Source: CAYVBJ01 sp964415185 (GTDB lineage: Bacteria; Bacteroidota; Rhodothermia; Balneolales; Balneolaceae). From it: a stretch of DNA of 20,298 bases. The stretch's first letter is position 1. Every line of letters begins with the position of its first letter. The notes beneath the pieces were generated by a model. It searched no databases and had not been told where the DNA came from. It saw only the letters and a program-made list of their open reading frames with translations. Location: contig CAYPZI010000046.1 in NCBI GenBank assembly GCA_964415185.1, forward strand, positions 1 through 20,298, read 5' to 3'. The translations under genes and the position numbers were made by a program. Shown piece by piece: positions 8,461-15,894 of the stretch.

Positions 8461-9768
8461 TCAAGCGTAGATTCCACGCATTTTTAAAGTAGTGGCAACA
8501 CGATTGATAGCATAGACATAAGCCGCCTGCCTCATTGTGATTTTGTGATTTTCACACACACTGAAAACATTTTCAAAAGCATTTCTCATCATTCTGTTGA
8601 GACGCCGGTTCACCCTCTCCTCAGTCCAGAAATATCCCTGCCTGTCTTGCACCCATTCAAAGTAGGATACGGTAACCCCTCCTGCATTAGCAAGAATATC
8701 GGGAATCACCATAATCCCGTTATTTTCAAGGATGGTATCGGCATTGGCCGTAATCGGGCCGTTTGCTCCTTCAGAGATAATTTTCGCCTTGATATTACCG
8801 GCGTTTAACTTGCTGATTTGATCTTCTTTTGCCGCGGGTATAAGAACATCGCATTCAAGTTCAAGCAATTCTTCATTGGAGATAAGTTCAGCGTCTTTAT
8901 ACCCGCTTAGTGTGTGGTTATTGTTTTCCATATAGCGAATGGCTTCGGGAATATCGATGCCGTTTTTATTATAATATCCGCCGCTAACATCGCTGATTGC
9001 GATCACCTTGGCACCTTGTTCAAACATCAGTTGCGCTGATACGGATCCGACATTTCCAAAGCCCTGAACGGCGACAGTTACTTTATTGGGCATGAGCCCC
9101 AGTTTGCTGAGAGCTGCAAGTGTAACTGTTACCACTCCCCTGCCGGTGGCTTCCTTACGGCCCTGAGAGCCGCCAAGTATGATCGGTTTACCCGTTACAA
9201 CGGCAGTTTCGGTCCTTTTTGAATTCATGCTGTACGTATCCATGATCCATGCCATAATCTGATCGTTGGTATTCATGTCGGGCGCGGGAATATCACGGTC
9301 GGGTCCGAATACATCCAGCAGGTTTGCGGTATATCTCCGGGTAAGGCGTTCAAGTTCAGAGTTCGAGAGTTCTTTGGGATTGCACCGCACGCCGCCTTTT
9401 GCCCCGCCGAACGGAACATTAACAACCGAGCATTTCCAGGTCATCCAGGCAGCAAGGGCTTTTACTTCATCGATTGTAACATCCGGTGCATAGCGGATAC
9501 CTCCCTTCGAGGGGCCAAGCACATTGTCGTGAATCACCCTGAATCCTTCGAAAACTTCAATCCTGCCGTCATCCATCACAACCGGGACGGATACGATTAC
9601 CTGTTTTACCGGGCTTGCAAGGTACTGAAACATCCCTTCATCAAGATTCAGTATTTCCGCCGCAAAGCGGAAACGTTCCATCATGGATTCAAATGGAGTC
9701 TCTTTGTCAAGTTTTGGGCCGGGTTCTTTATAATAGCCTGGAGTGTAGAGATCTTTGTAATAGGGCAT
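8461..9768 (-). CDS. gdhA: glutamate dehydrogenase (Glu/Leu/Phe/Val dehydrogenase family)
   Basis: Cytoplasmic enzyme interconverting glutamate and 2-oxoglutarate plus ammonia, linking nitrogen assimilation to the TCA cycle. Its 435 residues match the hexameric short form. Substrate-site lysines are Lys88 (GPSKGG), Lys112 (WMTWKCSVV) and the catalytic Lys124 (PFGGAKGG), with Asp164 in PAPDMNT. The dinucleotide fold has GFGNVG (236-241), and Asp260 at the end of the second strand suggests NAD rather than NADP, so a catabolic RocG/GudB-like role is likely; this is inference. The ATG at 9768 follows no clear Shine-Dalgarno. Two perfect palindromes lie just upstream and may be operators. The RsbW-like gene follows 18 bases after its stop. 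A branched-chain or other amino acid dehydrogenase is possible but less likely. Confidence 0.93.
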   Translation of the reverse strand: MPYYKDLYTPGYYKEPGPKLDKETPFESMMERFRFAAEILNLDEGMFQYLASPVKQVIVSVPVVMDDGRIEVFEGFRVIHDNVLGPSKGGIRYAPDVTIDEVKALAAWMTWKCSVVNVPFGGAKGGVRCNPKELSNSELERLTRRYTANLLDVFGPDRDIPAPDMNTNDQIMAWIMDTYSMNSKRTETAVVTGKPIILGGSQGRKEATGRGVVTVTLAALSKLGLMPNKVTVAVQGFGNVGSVSAQLMFEQGAKVIAISDVSGGYYNKNGIDIPEAIRYMENNNHTLSGYKDAELISNEELLELECDVLIPAAKEDQISKLNAGNIKAKIISEGANGPITANADTILENNGIMVIPDILANAGGVTVSYFEWVQDRQGYFWTEERVNRRLNRMMRNAFENVFSVCENHKITMRQAAYVYAINRVATTLKMRGIYA

Positions 9769-9788
9769 GGGTAGATAATTTTATTTGG

Positions 9789-9796
9789 AAGCGCTT
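9789..9796. promoter_or_regulatory. AAGCGCTT palindrome upstream of gdhA
   Basis: Perfect 8-base palindrome 21 to 28 bases upstream of the gdhA ATG. The central CG and flanks resemble LacI-family half sites, but a match this short can arise by chance. Confidence 0.25.
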
Positions 9797-9806
9797 GCGG
9801 GATGAA

Positions 9807-9820
9807 AACTTTTAAAAGTT
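9807..9820. promoter_or_regulatory. 14-base perfect palindrome upstream of gdhA
   Basis: AACTTTTAAAAGTT is a perfect 14-base palindrome 39 to 52 bases upstream of the gdhA start, where a promoter or operator would be expected. No regulator is known to me for this site. Confidence 0.4.
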
Positions 9821-10042
9821 CTTATACGAGAGCGGAAAGTCTGCATTGAAGTTTTATCTCCTGTGAAAAAATGGGATGATGGTTTTTTTGTTCAACTTCA
9901 AACCGGAAGCACACATTGTTTTGACTTTAATTTCTATTGGAAAATAACGCCTTTTTCGATATTTGAGAAACTAAATTTTTATCCTTTTGGTAACAAAGAA
10001 AAGTTGGGTTACTACCAACATTGATTCGGGCCATCTTTGACG

Positions 10043-10149
10043 GAATTGTACGATGTTGTGGCGTTCCATCACATCCCGGGATAAATCCGTGGGGCTACAG
10101 CCGGGCGTCCCTTTCGTGCCTGCGCACCGGAGTGCTTCTGCACGCAGGC
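10043..10149. repeat. structured GC-rich intergenic element
   Basis: The stretch contains ATCCCGGGAT (10073-10082, a perfect palindrome) and a stem formed by GCCTGCG (10118-10124) and CGCAGGC (10143-10149), with an inner hairpin GTGC-TTCT-GCAC (10132-10143) that shares one base with the outer arm. Its start GAATTGTACGATGTT (10043-10057) matches 13 of 15 bases at 1507-1521 in the other large gap. There is no T run, so it is not a typical terminator. It may be a dispersed intergenic repeat; no copy number can be given from one window. Confidence 0.4.
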
Positions 10150-10233
10150 GTGTCCTCGTGACTTGTATGTTCATCCGTAATCCGGCTCATCAGAAAAATC
10201 GTTTGGGGTAGATGTGGGTACAAAATTATCATC

Positions 10234-11376
10234 CTATTCTGAAATTGAAAATCCAAGATCTTTTAGAATTGGATATCTTTGAAGGATTGCTCTATTCGTT
10301 TTTATGAATGAAAATTCATTTCTGAATGGAAATTCCGTTCTTAATCCGGAAAACCCCTTTACTTTATCAGACGGTTCACTCCCTATCAACTTCCGGAGCC
10401 TTGAATCATACCTGCAAACCGGGTGAGCTTTTTTAATGAATGAATCAAGCGATTCATCATCTGCGGCTTGAGTAACAGAAGCGGAACCTTGAACAAGATC
10501 TGACGGAAATGACAAATCGGGTTTGAAAAGGTTAAAATAACGGCACAGGGCCTCGACGGTCACGGCAGTTGCCCTCCATTTAGACTGGAGGGAATAACCG
10601 GCTATATGAGGTGTAGCAATCATTGCCTCAAGAGACGAATCATCCCGAAAAAGGGGTTCATTCTCCCAGACATCCAAAATATACTCATCTGTCCGTCCCG
10701 TTCTTTTTGACTCAAGAAGAGCGGACTCATCTGCCACCCCACCCCTTGAGCTATTGATCACGAGGTTGTAGCTTTTGTTTTGAAGTTTCTCACAATCAAG
10801 CCACCGGTAAGTTTTGTATGGCCCGTCAAATGTCAGAGGTACGTGAAAAGTCAGTACTTCGCATCCAAGTACCGATTGCAGGGAACAGCTTTTAAAACTC
10901 ACGTCGCGCTTCTCCCTCGGCGGATCATAACATTTATACCTTAAATTCATTTTCTCAAGCAGATTTTGAAGTGCCGTTCCGACAGCACCAACGCCGATGA
11001 TTCCAATAGTCAAATCCCGAAGCTTTATATTTTTTCCACAGGCATAGAGGATCATGGCAGTACAAACATATTCGGCTACGGATCTTGAATTGTTCCCGGA
11101 AGCTGCGCTGAATTTTATATTTCTGTCTTCCAGGTAATCCGGGTCCACATGATCAAATCCTGCTGAACACGCCCCTACAAAGCGAAGGTTCCCCGTAACC
11201 GGCAGGGTTTCGGGATTTACAGGTGTCACAGTTCTGATAAAAAGGGCATCATAACGGTCAACATTGCCAGGCAAGCCAGCATCAGGGTTAAAATAGTGCA
11301 AGTCTACGCCTGCGGGCAGGACACGCTCAAGCTGAAATATATTTTTGTCAGCCAGCAAATGTATGTGATTCCGCAT
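10234..11376 (-). CDS. pdxB: erythronate-4-phosphate dehydrogenase
   Basis: Second step of the DXP-dependent pyridoxal 5'-phosphate pathway: NAD-linked oxidation of 4-phosphoerythronate, in the cytoplasm. About 380 residues, the PdxB length. Like E. coli PdxB it has the N-terminal catalytic lobe (RFVGACSAGFDHVD near 65-78), the Rossmann motif GVGAVG (128-133), DPP after the second strand, LTFHVPL, the catalytic triad Arg211 (NSSRGGV), Glu240 (DVWENEP) and His257 (ATPHIAGY), and the C-terminal dimerisation domain that other 2-hydroxyacid dehydrogenases lack (LRK and LGF patterns). ATG 11376 is chosen because it aligns with the E. coli start; a TTG at 11391 would add five residues. It is divergent from deoA, with 127 bases between the starts. 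No other PLP gene is in the window. Confidence 0.93.
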   Translation of the reverse strand: MRNHIHLLADKNIFQLERVLPAGVDLHYFNPDAGLPGNVDRYDALFIRTVTPVNPETLPVTGNLRFVGACSAGFDHVDPDYLEDRNIKFSAASGNNSRSVAEYVCTAMILYACGKNIKLRDLTIGIIGVGAVGTALQNLLEKMNLRYKCYDPPREKRDVSFKSCSLQSVLGCEVLTFHVPLTFDGPYKTYRWLDCEKLQNKSYNLVINSSRGGVADESALLESKRTGRTDEYILDVWENEPLFRDDSSLEAMIATPHIAGYSLQSKWRATAVTVEALCRYFNLFKPDLSFPSDLVQGSASVTQAADDESLDSFIKKAHPVCRYDSRLRKLIGSEPSDKVKGFSGLRTEFPFRNEFSFIKTNRAILQRYPILKDLGFSISE

Positions 11377-11439
11377 GAATCTGATTTTCAATATAAAATA
11401 TAGTCAATGCCGTCTGTCCGGGCCATCTATAACTGGATA

Positions 11440-11457
11440 TTATCAATTAAATGATAA
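11440..11457. promoter_or_regulatory. inverted repeat in the pdxB/deoA divergent promoter region
   Basis: TTATCA (11440-11445) and TGATAA (11452-11457) form a perfect 6-6-6 inverted repeat, midway between the divergent starts of pdxB and deoA. It could be an operator. In AT-rich DNA a repeat of this size can occur by chance. Confidence 0.25.
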
Positions 11458-11503
11458 ATTTAATAATATAAAGCCTCAAAAATTACGGTCATTTAAAAAT
11501 AAT

Positions 11504-12856
11504 ATGGACGATACATTCAACACGGTTACACTGATCCGGAAAAAACGGGACGGCGGGTCACTTACGGAGAAAGAAATTTTACACCTTATCCGCTCTTACA
11601 CGGATGACAGAATTCCCGACTATCAAATGAGTGCTTTTATGATGGCCTGTTTTATCAGGGGATTGAACGACAGCGAAGCTGCTGCCCTGACATCTGCTAT
11701 GCTTCACTCTGGCGAGGTTTTGAATCTGAGTGATATTCCGGGTGTAAAGGTTGATAAACACTCAACCGGGGGCGTCGGCGATAAACTTTCCCTCATACTT
11801 GCACCGATTGTTGCTTCTGCAGGAGTACCTGTACCCATGATCTCGGGCAGGGGATTGGGACACACCGGGGGCACTCTTGACAAGCTTGAATCCGTTCCCG
11901 GCTTCAAGGTTGATATCACCCTGAAGAGGTACCGTGAAATTCTTAAAAAACACAACCTGGTTCTGGCAGGACAAACAGAAGAGATTGCACCGGCCGACAA
12001 ACGCCTCTACGCGCTCAGGGATGTAACGGCAACCGTTGAATCCATCCCTCTGATAGCCGGAAGCATCATGAGCAAAAAACTTGCGGAAGGCATTGACGCA
12101 CTGGTACTGGATGTTAAATACGGCTCGGGAGCATTTATGAAGAAAAAAGAAGATGCCCTGCAACTGGCACAAACGCTGGTTTCAATTGGCGAGCAGTTTG
12201 GCAAAGAAACCATTGCCTACCTCACAAATATGAATCAGCCCCTGGGGCATGCCGTGGGCAACTGGCTGGAGGTAAAAGAAAGCATCGATTGCCTGAGGGG
12301 AGAGGGGCCCGATGATGTAATGGAAATTGTTCATTTGCTTTCAGGAACGATGATATACCTTGGCAAGTGCGCAAAAACTATTGAAGAGGGGGCAGAAATG
12401 AGCAGAGAGGCAATTAAAAGCGGAAGTGCATTGGGCAAATGGATGGATATAGTAAAAGAACAGGGCGGGGAAGTTCGTTATATCGAACACCCGGAAGAAT
12501 ACCGGGCTGCTTCTTTTAAAAAAGAAGTAAAAGCATTAAAAGACGGTTATATCACCCAAATGGATACATATAAACTGGGCATGGCTTCCGTGGAACTCGG
12601 AGCGGGCAGGCGCTCGAAAGATGAGAATGTAGATCCCTCTGCCGGTTTCCTGATTCATAAAAAGATTGGAGATTATACAGAGAAAAATGAAACTATTATC
12701 ACTCTTTTTACGAACAATAAAGAAATGTTGAACCCGGCGGAAAATATTTGTTTAAATTCCATCACCGTTCAGGAAAACAGAAAGGATACGGAGCCGTTAA
12801 TATTTAATAAAATAGATAAAAACGGTATCTTTGATATCGATAGTATCGGTTTATAA
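11504..12856 (+). CDS. deoA: thymidine phosphorylase
   Basis: Phosphorolysis of thymidine (and related pyrimidine deoxynucleosides) to free base and deoxyribose 1-phosphate, in nucleoside salvage; a cytoplasmic dimer in known cases. About 450 residues. The family signature SGRGLGHTGGTLDKLE occupies 114-129, and the phosphate-site text DKHSTGGVGDK 84-94. Substrate residues Arg172, Ser187 and Lys191 equal E. coli R171, S186 and K190. Met112 sits where E. coli DeoA has Met111 and where Bacillus-type PyNP has Lys, favouring thymidine phosphorylase over the broad-specificity enzyme, although the middle of the protein (MNQPLGHAVGN) is PyNP-like. The frame is open back to 11375, but ATG 11504 matches the family start. 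No other deo gene is nearby. Confidence 0.93.
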   Translation: MDDTFNTVTLIRKKRDGGSLTEKEILHLIRSYTDDRIPDYQMSAFMMACFIRGLNDSEAAALTSAMLHSGEVLNLSDIPGVKVDKHSTGGVGDKLSLILAPIVASAGVPVPMISGRGLGHTGGTLDKLESVPGFKVDITLKRYREILKKHNLVLAGQTEEIAPADKRLYALRDVTATVESIPLIAGSIMSKKLAEGIDALVLDVKYGSGAFMKKKEDALQLAQTLVSIGEQFGKETIAYLTNMNQPLGHAVGNWLEVKESIDCLRGEGPDDVMEIVHLLSGTMIYLGKCAKTIEEGAEMSREAIKSGSALGKWMDIVKEQGGEVRYIEHPEEYRAASFKKEVKALKDGYITQMDTYKLGMASVELGAGRRSKDENVDPSAGFLIHKKIGDYTEKNETIITLFTNNKEMLNPAENICLNSITVQENRKDTEPLIFNKIDKNGIFDIDSIGL

Positions 12857-12860
12857 TATG

Positions 12861-12888
12861 TTGACTTCCCGGGGTTTTCAATTATATT
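12861..12888 (+). promoter_or_regulatory. possible promoter before pspA
   Basis: TTGACT (12861-12866), a 16-base spacer and TATATT (12883-12888) lie 41 bases before the pspA ATG and just after the deoA stop. It resembles an E. coli sigma-70 promoter; Bacteroidota promoters usually differ, so caution is needed. No sigma-54 site (GG/GC at -24/-12) was seen. Confidence 0.35.
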
Positions 12889-12928
12889 AATACGAAAGAG
12901 GTTTAAATTTTAAAAAAACATCTAAATT

Positions 12929-13696
12929 ATGTTTCAACGATTTATTCGTGCAATCAAGTCAATGTTTGGCGGTTTGGTTAGCTCAATGGAAGATCCAAAG
13001 CTGATCCTCGAACAAAACATCAGAGAACTGAACGACCAGATCCCTCAAATGAATGAAAACATTGCAACGGTTAAAGCCAATGTTGTAATGCTCAGAAAAG
13101 AGGTTGCCAAATATGAAAAAAGCATCGCCGAGGCAACTTCCCGAATCAAATCTGCCATTCAGGCCAACAGGGACGATCTCGCAGAAGGTTATGCCATGCA
13201 GCTTGAAAAAGCAAGAGATAACCTCGCTCAATCAGAGGAGCAGTTAAAATTTGCTGAAAAGGCTTATGAAAAATCACTGAAAGTAAAACAGGCTTTCATG
13301 CGTGAAAAAGACAAAAAGATCCAGGAAGCACGGGAAGCACTTCGGGCAAGCGAAAGGGCCGAATGGCAGGCAAAAATTGCCGACACTTTAGAACAGTTTG
13401 AAGTAGGAGGCCTTGATCAAACCTATGATGAAATGATGAACAGGCTGAACGAACAGACTGCCAAAAACGAAGCCCGCATGGAAATTGCACTCGAAAGCAT
13501 CGATACCGATACCATGGAAATAGAAGCCAATGCTGAAAAAATCCGCGCACAGGAGCTTGTGAAACAGTTTAAAACTGAGATGCATGACGAAGCCGATTCA
13601 AAACCGGAAAAAAAGAAAGATGTGGAAATTGAAGAGTCAACTTCCAAACAAACCGAATCCGGAAAAACCGTCGGAAAATCACGTACCAAAACCTAA
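12929..13696 (+). CDS. pspA: PspA/IM30 family membrane-maintenance protein
   Basis: Peripheral inner-membrane protein of the ESCRT-III superfamily (PspA, Vipp1/IM30), known to form rods or rings that support damaged membranes. Of 255 residues, about 1-20 form an amphipathic, membrane-binding helix (MFQRFIRAIKSMFGGL), then SSMEDPKLILEQ, the conserved start of helix 1, and a long alpha-helical coiled coil to about 215. The remainder (about 216-255) is a charged Lys/Glu/Ser/Thr tail with no fold that I recognise, longer than in E. coli PspA. No pspB, pspC or pspF is adjacent. Instead, two coiled-coil genes follow at gaps of 11 and 6 bases, so they are very likely co-transcribed. A possible promoter lies upstream. 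Confidence 0.93.
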   Translation: MFQRFIRAIKSMFGGLVSSMEDPKLILEQNIRELNDQIPQMNENIATVKANVVMLRKEVAKYEKSIAEATSRIKSAIQANRDDLAEGYAMQLEKARDNLAQSEEQLKFAEKAYEKSLKVKQAFMREKDKKIQEAREALRASERAEWQAKIADTLEQFEVGGLDQTYDEMMNRLNEQTAKNEARMEIALESIDTDTMEIEANAEKIRAQELVKQFKTEMHDEADSKPEKKKDVEIEESTSKQTESGKTVGKSRTKT

Positions 13697-13707
13697 AGAG
13701 TACAAAA

Positions 13708-14172
13708 ATGAGCACTCAATCTGAAAAAGATCGTGAAAAACTGAAGGAAGAATATAAAGAGCACTATCGCAAGATTCGCGAAACAAAAGAAAAATTAAGA
13801 AGGAATAAGTACGTTCAAAATATCAACCAGGCTTTTCATCAGTTAAACAAGGATGAACTCCTTGAAACGATGGACGACTTTTTGCATCAAATCAGAAGCA
13901 AAGTAGCCAATTTTGAGTCAAGGCTTGACGTAGCACTTGATCATCTTATGGAGGAGCGGTCCGACCAGGTTAAGATGGAAGAATTTGATGCTCAGCTCAA
14001 AAAAGAGCGTGCAAAAGAAACACTCCGGCAAGTACGTGAAGAGATGGGAATTTTATATAGTGAAATCGAAAAGAGAGCGGAAAATATGAATGTAAAAAAA
14101 TCGATCGGGCTCACATCATTTAAGAAAAAAGAGGACTCCGGTCGTGAAAATGAGACAAATCCGCGGGAATAA
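13708..14172 (+). CDS. soluble coiled-coil protein of unknown function, linked to pspA
   Basis: Not recognised. It has 154 residues, is highly charged and almost wholly helical: a Lys/Glu/Arg-rich helix (about 1-35), a segment with more hydrophobic residues (about 36-80, including ELLETMDDFLHQI), then a second charged helix (about 85-130). The last 25 residues look disordered. There is no signal peptide, membrane segment or catalytic motif. The gene starts 11 bases after the pspA stop and ends 6 bases before the next start, so all three genes are probably one operon. Given the context, it may bind PspA or the two-TM protein through coiled-coil contacts; that is inference. Good coding character and tight packing make it a real gene. 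Confidence 0.8.
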   Translation: MSTQSEKDREKLKEEYKEHYRKIRETKEKLRRNKYVQNINQAFHQLNKDELLETMDDFLHQIRSKVANFESRLDVALDHLMEERSDQVKMEEFDAQLKKERAKETLRQVREEMGILYSEIEKRAENMNVKKSIGLTSFKKKEDSGRENETNPRE

Positions 14173-14178
14173 TTGAAA

Positions 14179-15057
14179 ATGTCCGATATAGAAAAAGAGG
14201 AACAGATTAATTTTACGAAAGAGGCCTTTTTACATCCTCTGAACCTCGGCGTACTTTTTTTGTGCACATTAACGGCTTTTTTTCTGAACGACTTTGGAAT
14301 GGCCTCAAATATAATTTTGACCACAACATTTGGACTTGAGCTTATCTATCTCGGTATCATACCGGGAATGCCCCGCTTCCGCCAAAATGTGAAAAGCAGA
14401 AAACTGAAAGAGCAATCGCCCGGTGATGAAGATAAACTCATTTTCAATCAGCTTGAAAAGGAATCAAGAAAAAAATTCCTCACCCTGAAGCATCTTACAA
14501 AAAATGTAGAAGATAATTTCAATAAGCTTCCTTATACCTCACAGGGCCTTCTTGACAACATAAAAAAGAAAATGAACGACCTTCTTTCCAACTATTTAAC
14601 CCTGCTTGACCTTCACCAAAGGTACAGGCTCTATATCAATACCGAAGTAGAAACCGGGTTAAAAAGAGAAATTGGGATAGAAAAAAAGAAGATTGAAAAT
14701 GTTGAATCGGAGAAATTAAAGAAAACCAGGGAACGCAGGCTCTCGATCCTCAAGAAAAGATTGAAGAAATTTGAAATCGCCAAAGAACGTTTTCTAATTT
14801 GTGAAACTCATCTCGAAACCATTGAAGATGCCATTCACTACATTTATGAGCAATCCATGACGATGAATAAAGGGGATGATACCGGATACCAGCTCGATAA
14901 TCTGCTGAGTGAAATGGAGGAAACCTCTTCGATCATAGAAGAGCTTGACGGAAGCCTGTTGCACAGTTTTGATTCTTATGACTTGTCTGGCCTTGATGAG
15001 CCTGAACCTGCCCCTAAAGAGGAAGACGATAAATTTTCACCAAAAATGAAAAACTGA
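14179..15057 (+). CDS. two-TM coiled-coil membrane protein of unknown function, linked to pspA
   Basis: Not recognised as a named family. It has 292 residues from ATG 14179; a TTG two codons earlier, directly after the previous stop, is possible. Two hydrophobic segments (about 21-37 and 42-61), joined by a short turn, make a hairpin anchor near the N-terminus. The rest is a long, charged, helical region (about 75-225, Lys/Glu-rich with Leu at regular steps), then an acidic, Pro-containing tail. By the positive-inside rule the basic segment after TM2 (RFRQNVKSRKLK) suggests the helical domain is cytoplasmic, the side where PspA acts. It could serve as a membrane anchor for PspA in place of PspB/PspC; this is inference from context. 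Enoyl-CoA hydratase starts 6 bases after its stop. Confidence 0.82.
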   Translation: MSDIEKEEQINFTKEAFLHPLNLGVLFLCTLTAFFLNDFGMASNIILTTTFGLELIYLGIIPGMPRFRQNVKSRKLKEQSPGDEDKLIFNQLEKESRKKFLTLKHLTKNVEDNFNKLPYTSQGLLDNIKKKMNDLLSNYLTLLDLHQRYRLYINTEVETGLKREIGIEKKKIENVESEKLKKTRERRLSILKKRLKKFEIAKERFLICETHLETIEDAIHYIYEQSMTMNKGDDTGYQLDNLLSEMEETSSIIEELDGSLLHSFDSYDLSGLDEPEPAPKEEDDKFSPKMKN

Positions 15058-15063
15058 TCCGGA

Positions 15064-15846
15064 ATGAGCTATAACTATAATACCATCTCCGTAGAAACCG
15101 GAGATGACAATATTGCTATCTTAACCGTTAATCGTCCTGAGAAACTGAATGCCCTGAACCGCGAAGTTCTTGACGAGCTGAGTTCAGCTATTGAAAATAT
15201 TAACTCCGATATTGATATTTCTGTAATAATCGTTACGGGGGCAGGGGAAAAAGCCTTTGTAGCCGGTGCTGACATTAAGGAGTTAAGCGAATTAGATGAA
15301 GAATCGGGAAAACAGCTCTCTTCAAAAGGCCAAAATATATTTTCTGCTATCGAAAATTCAGAAAAACCGTATATCGCTGCCATCAACGGCTATGCCTTGG
15401 GCGGAGGCGCTGAACTTGCAATGGCGTGCCATATTCGGGTTGGAAGCAACAATGCCGTAATCGGTTTGCCTGAAACCAGTCTCGGTATCATTCCCGGCTA
15501 TGGCGGAACACAACGGCTTACCCGGCTTGTGGGACGTGCAAAAGCACTTGAAATGATTTTAACGGCATCACATGTAAAAGCAGATGAAGCACTTCGAATA
15601 GGGCTTCTTAATCGACTGACAGAAGAGCAGTCACCTGTTGAAGATGCCCGAAAACTGGCTTCTAAAATGCTGAAAAACGGACCCCTTGCTCTTGGCAATG
15701 CTATCATTGCGGTGAATTCGGCCTATGATGATGAGGGGTATCAATCGGAAGCTTCCCTTTTTGGCAAACTTTGTTCAACCCATGATTTCAGGGAAGGAAC
15801 AACTGCTTTTCTGGAAAAAAGAAAACCGGAATTCAGAGGTGCTTAG
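15064..15846 (+). CDS. enoyl-CoA hydratase/isomerase family protein
   Basis: Crotonase-fold enzyme of 260 residues, the usual length, acting on acyl-CoA esters in the cytoplasm, typically hydrating 2-enoyl-CoA in beta-oxidation or butyryl-CoA metabolism. The oxyanion-hole segments AFVAGADI (64-71) and GYALGGGAEL (109-118) are present, as are both catalytic glutamates, Glu117 (GGGAELAMAC) and Glu137 (LPETSLGIIPGYGG), which match rat E144 and E164. Having both favours a true hydratase over an isomerase or a dehydrogenase-only homologue; the chain-length preference cannot be told. The gene starts 6 bases after the two-TM gene, so it is probably in the psp operon, an unexpected place for a lipid-catabolism enzyme. 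Acyl-CoA dehydrogenase or thiolase genes are absent nearby. Confidence 0.92.
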   Translation: MSYNYNTISVETGDDNIAILTVNRPEKLNALNREVLDELSSAIENINSDIDISVIIVTGAGEKAFVAGADIKELSELDEESGKQLSSKGQNIFSAIENSEKPYIAAINGYALGGGAELAMACHIRVGSNNAVIGLPETSLGIIPGYGGTQRLTRLVGRAKALEMILTASHVKADEALRIGLLNRLTEEQSPVEDARKLASKMLKNGPLALGNAIIAVNSAYDDEGYQSEASLFGKLCSTHDFREGTTAFLEKRKPEFRGA

Positions 15847-15894
15847 ATTTAATTTTATCAGCTCGGCGAGCGCTGCCGGTAAGATATTATCCAA

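Larger units (their letters stand above)
9769..10233. other. 465-base intergenic region with palindromes and a foldable GC-rich element
   Basis: No credible gene was found. The part next to the dehydrogenase start carries the palindromes listed separately. The middle part (about 9840-9990) is AT-rich with nothing I can name. The part at about 10040-10160 is noticeably more GC-rich and structured. Both flanking genes run leftward, so this gap should hold the end of the pdxB transcript and the promoter of gdhA. Confidence 0.7.

Noticed and set aside
9971..10174. 67-codon leftward open frame in the gdhA-pdxB gap
   Set aside because: It runs across the palindromic, hairpin-forming element and has no coding character.
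12857..12928. Sigma-54/PspF-type promoter upstream of pspA
   Set aside because: No GG/GC pair at -24/-12 spacing and no pspF gene; only a sigma-70-like match was found.
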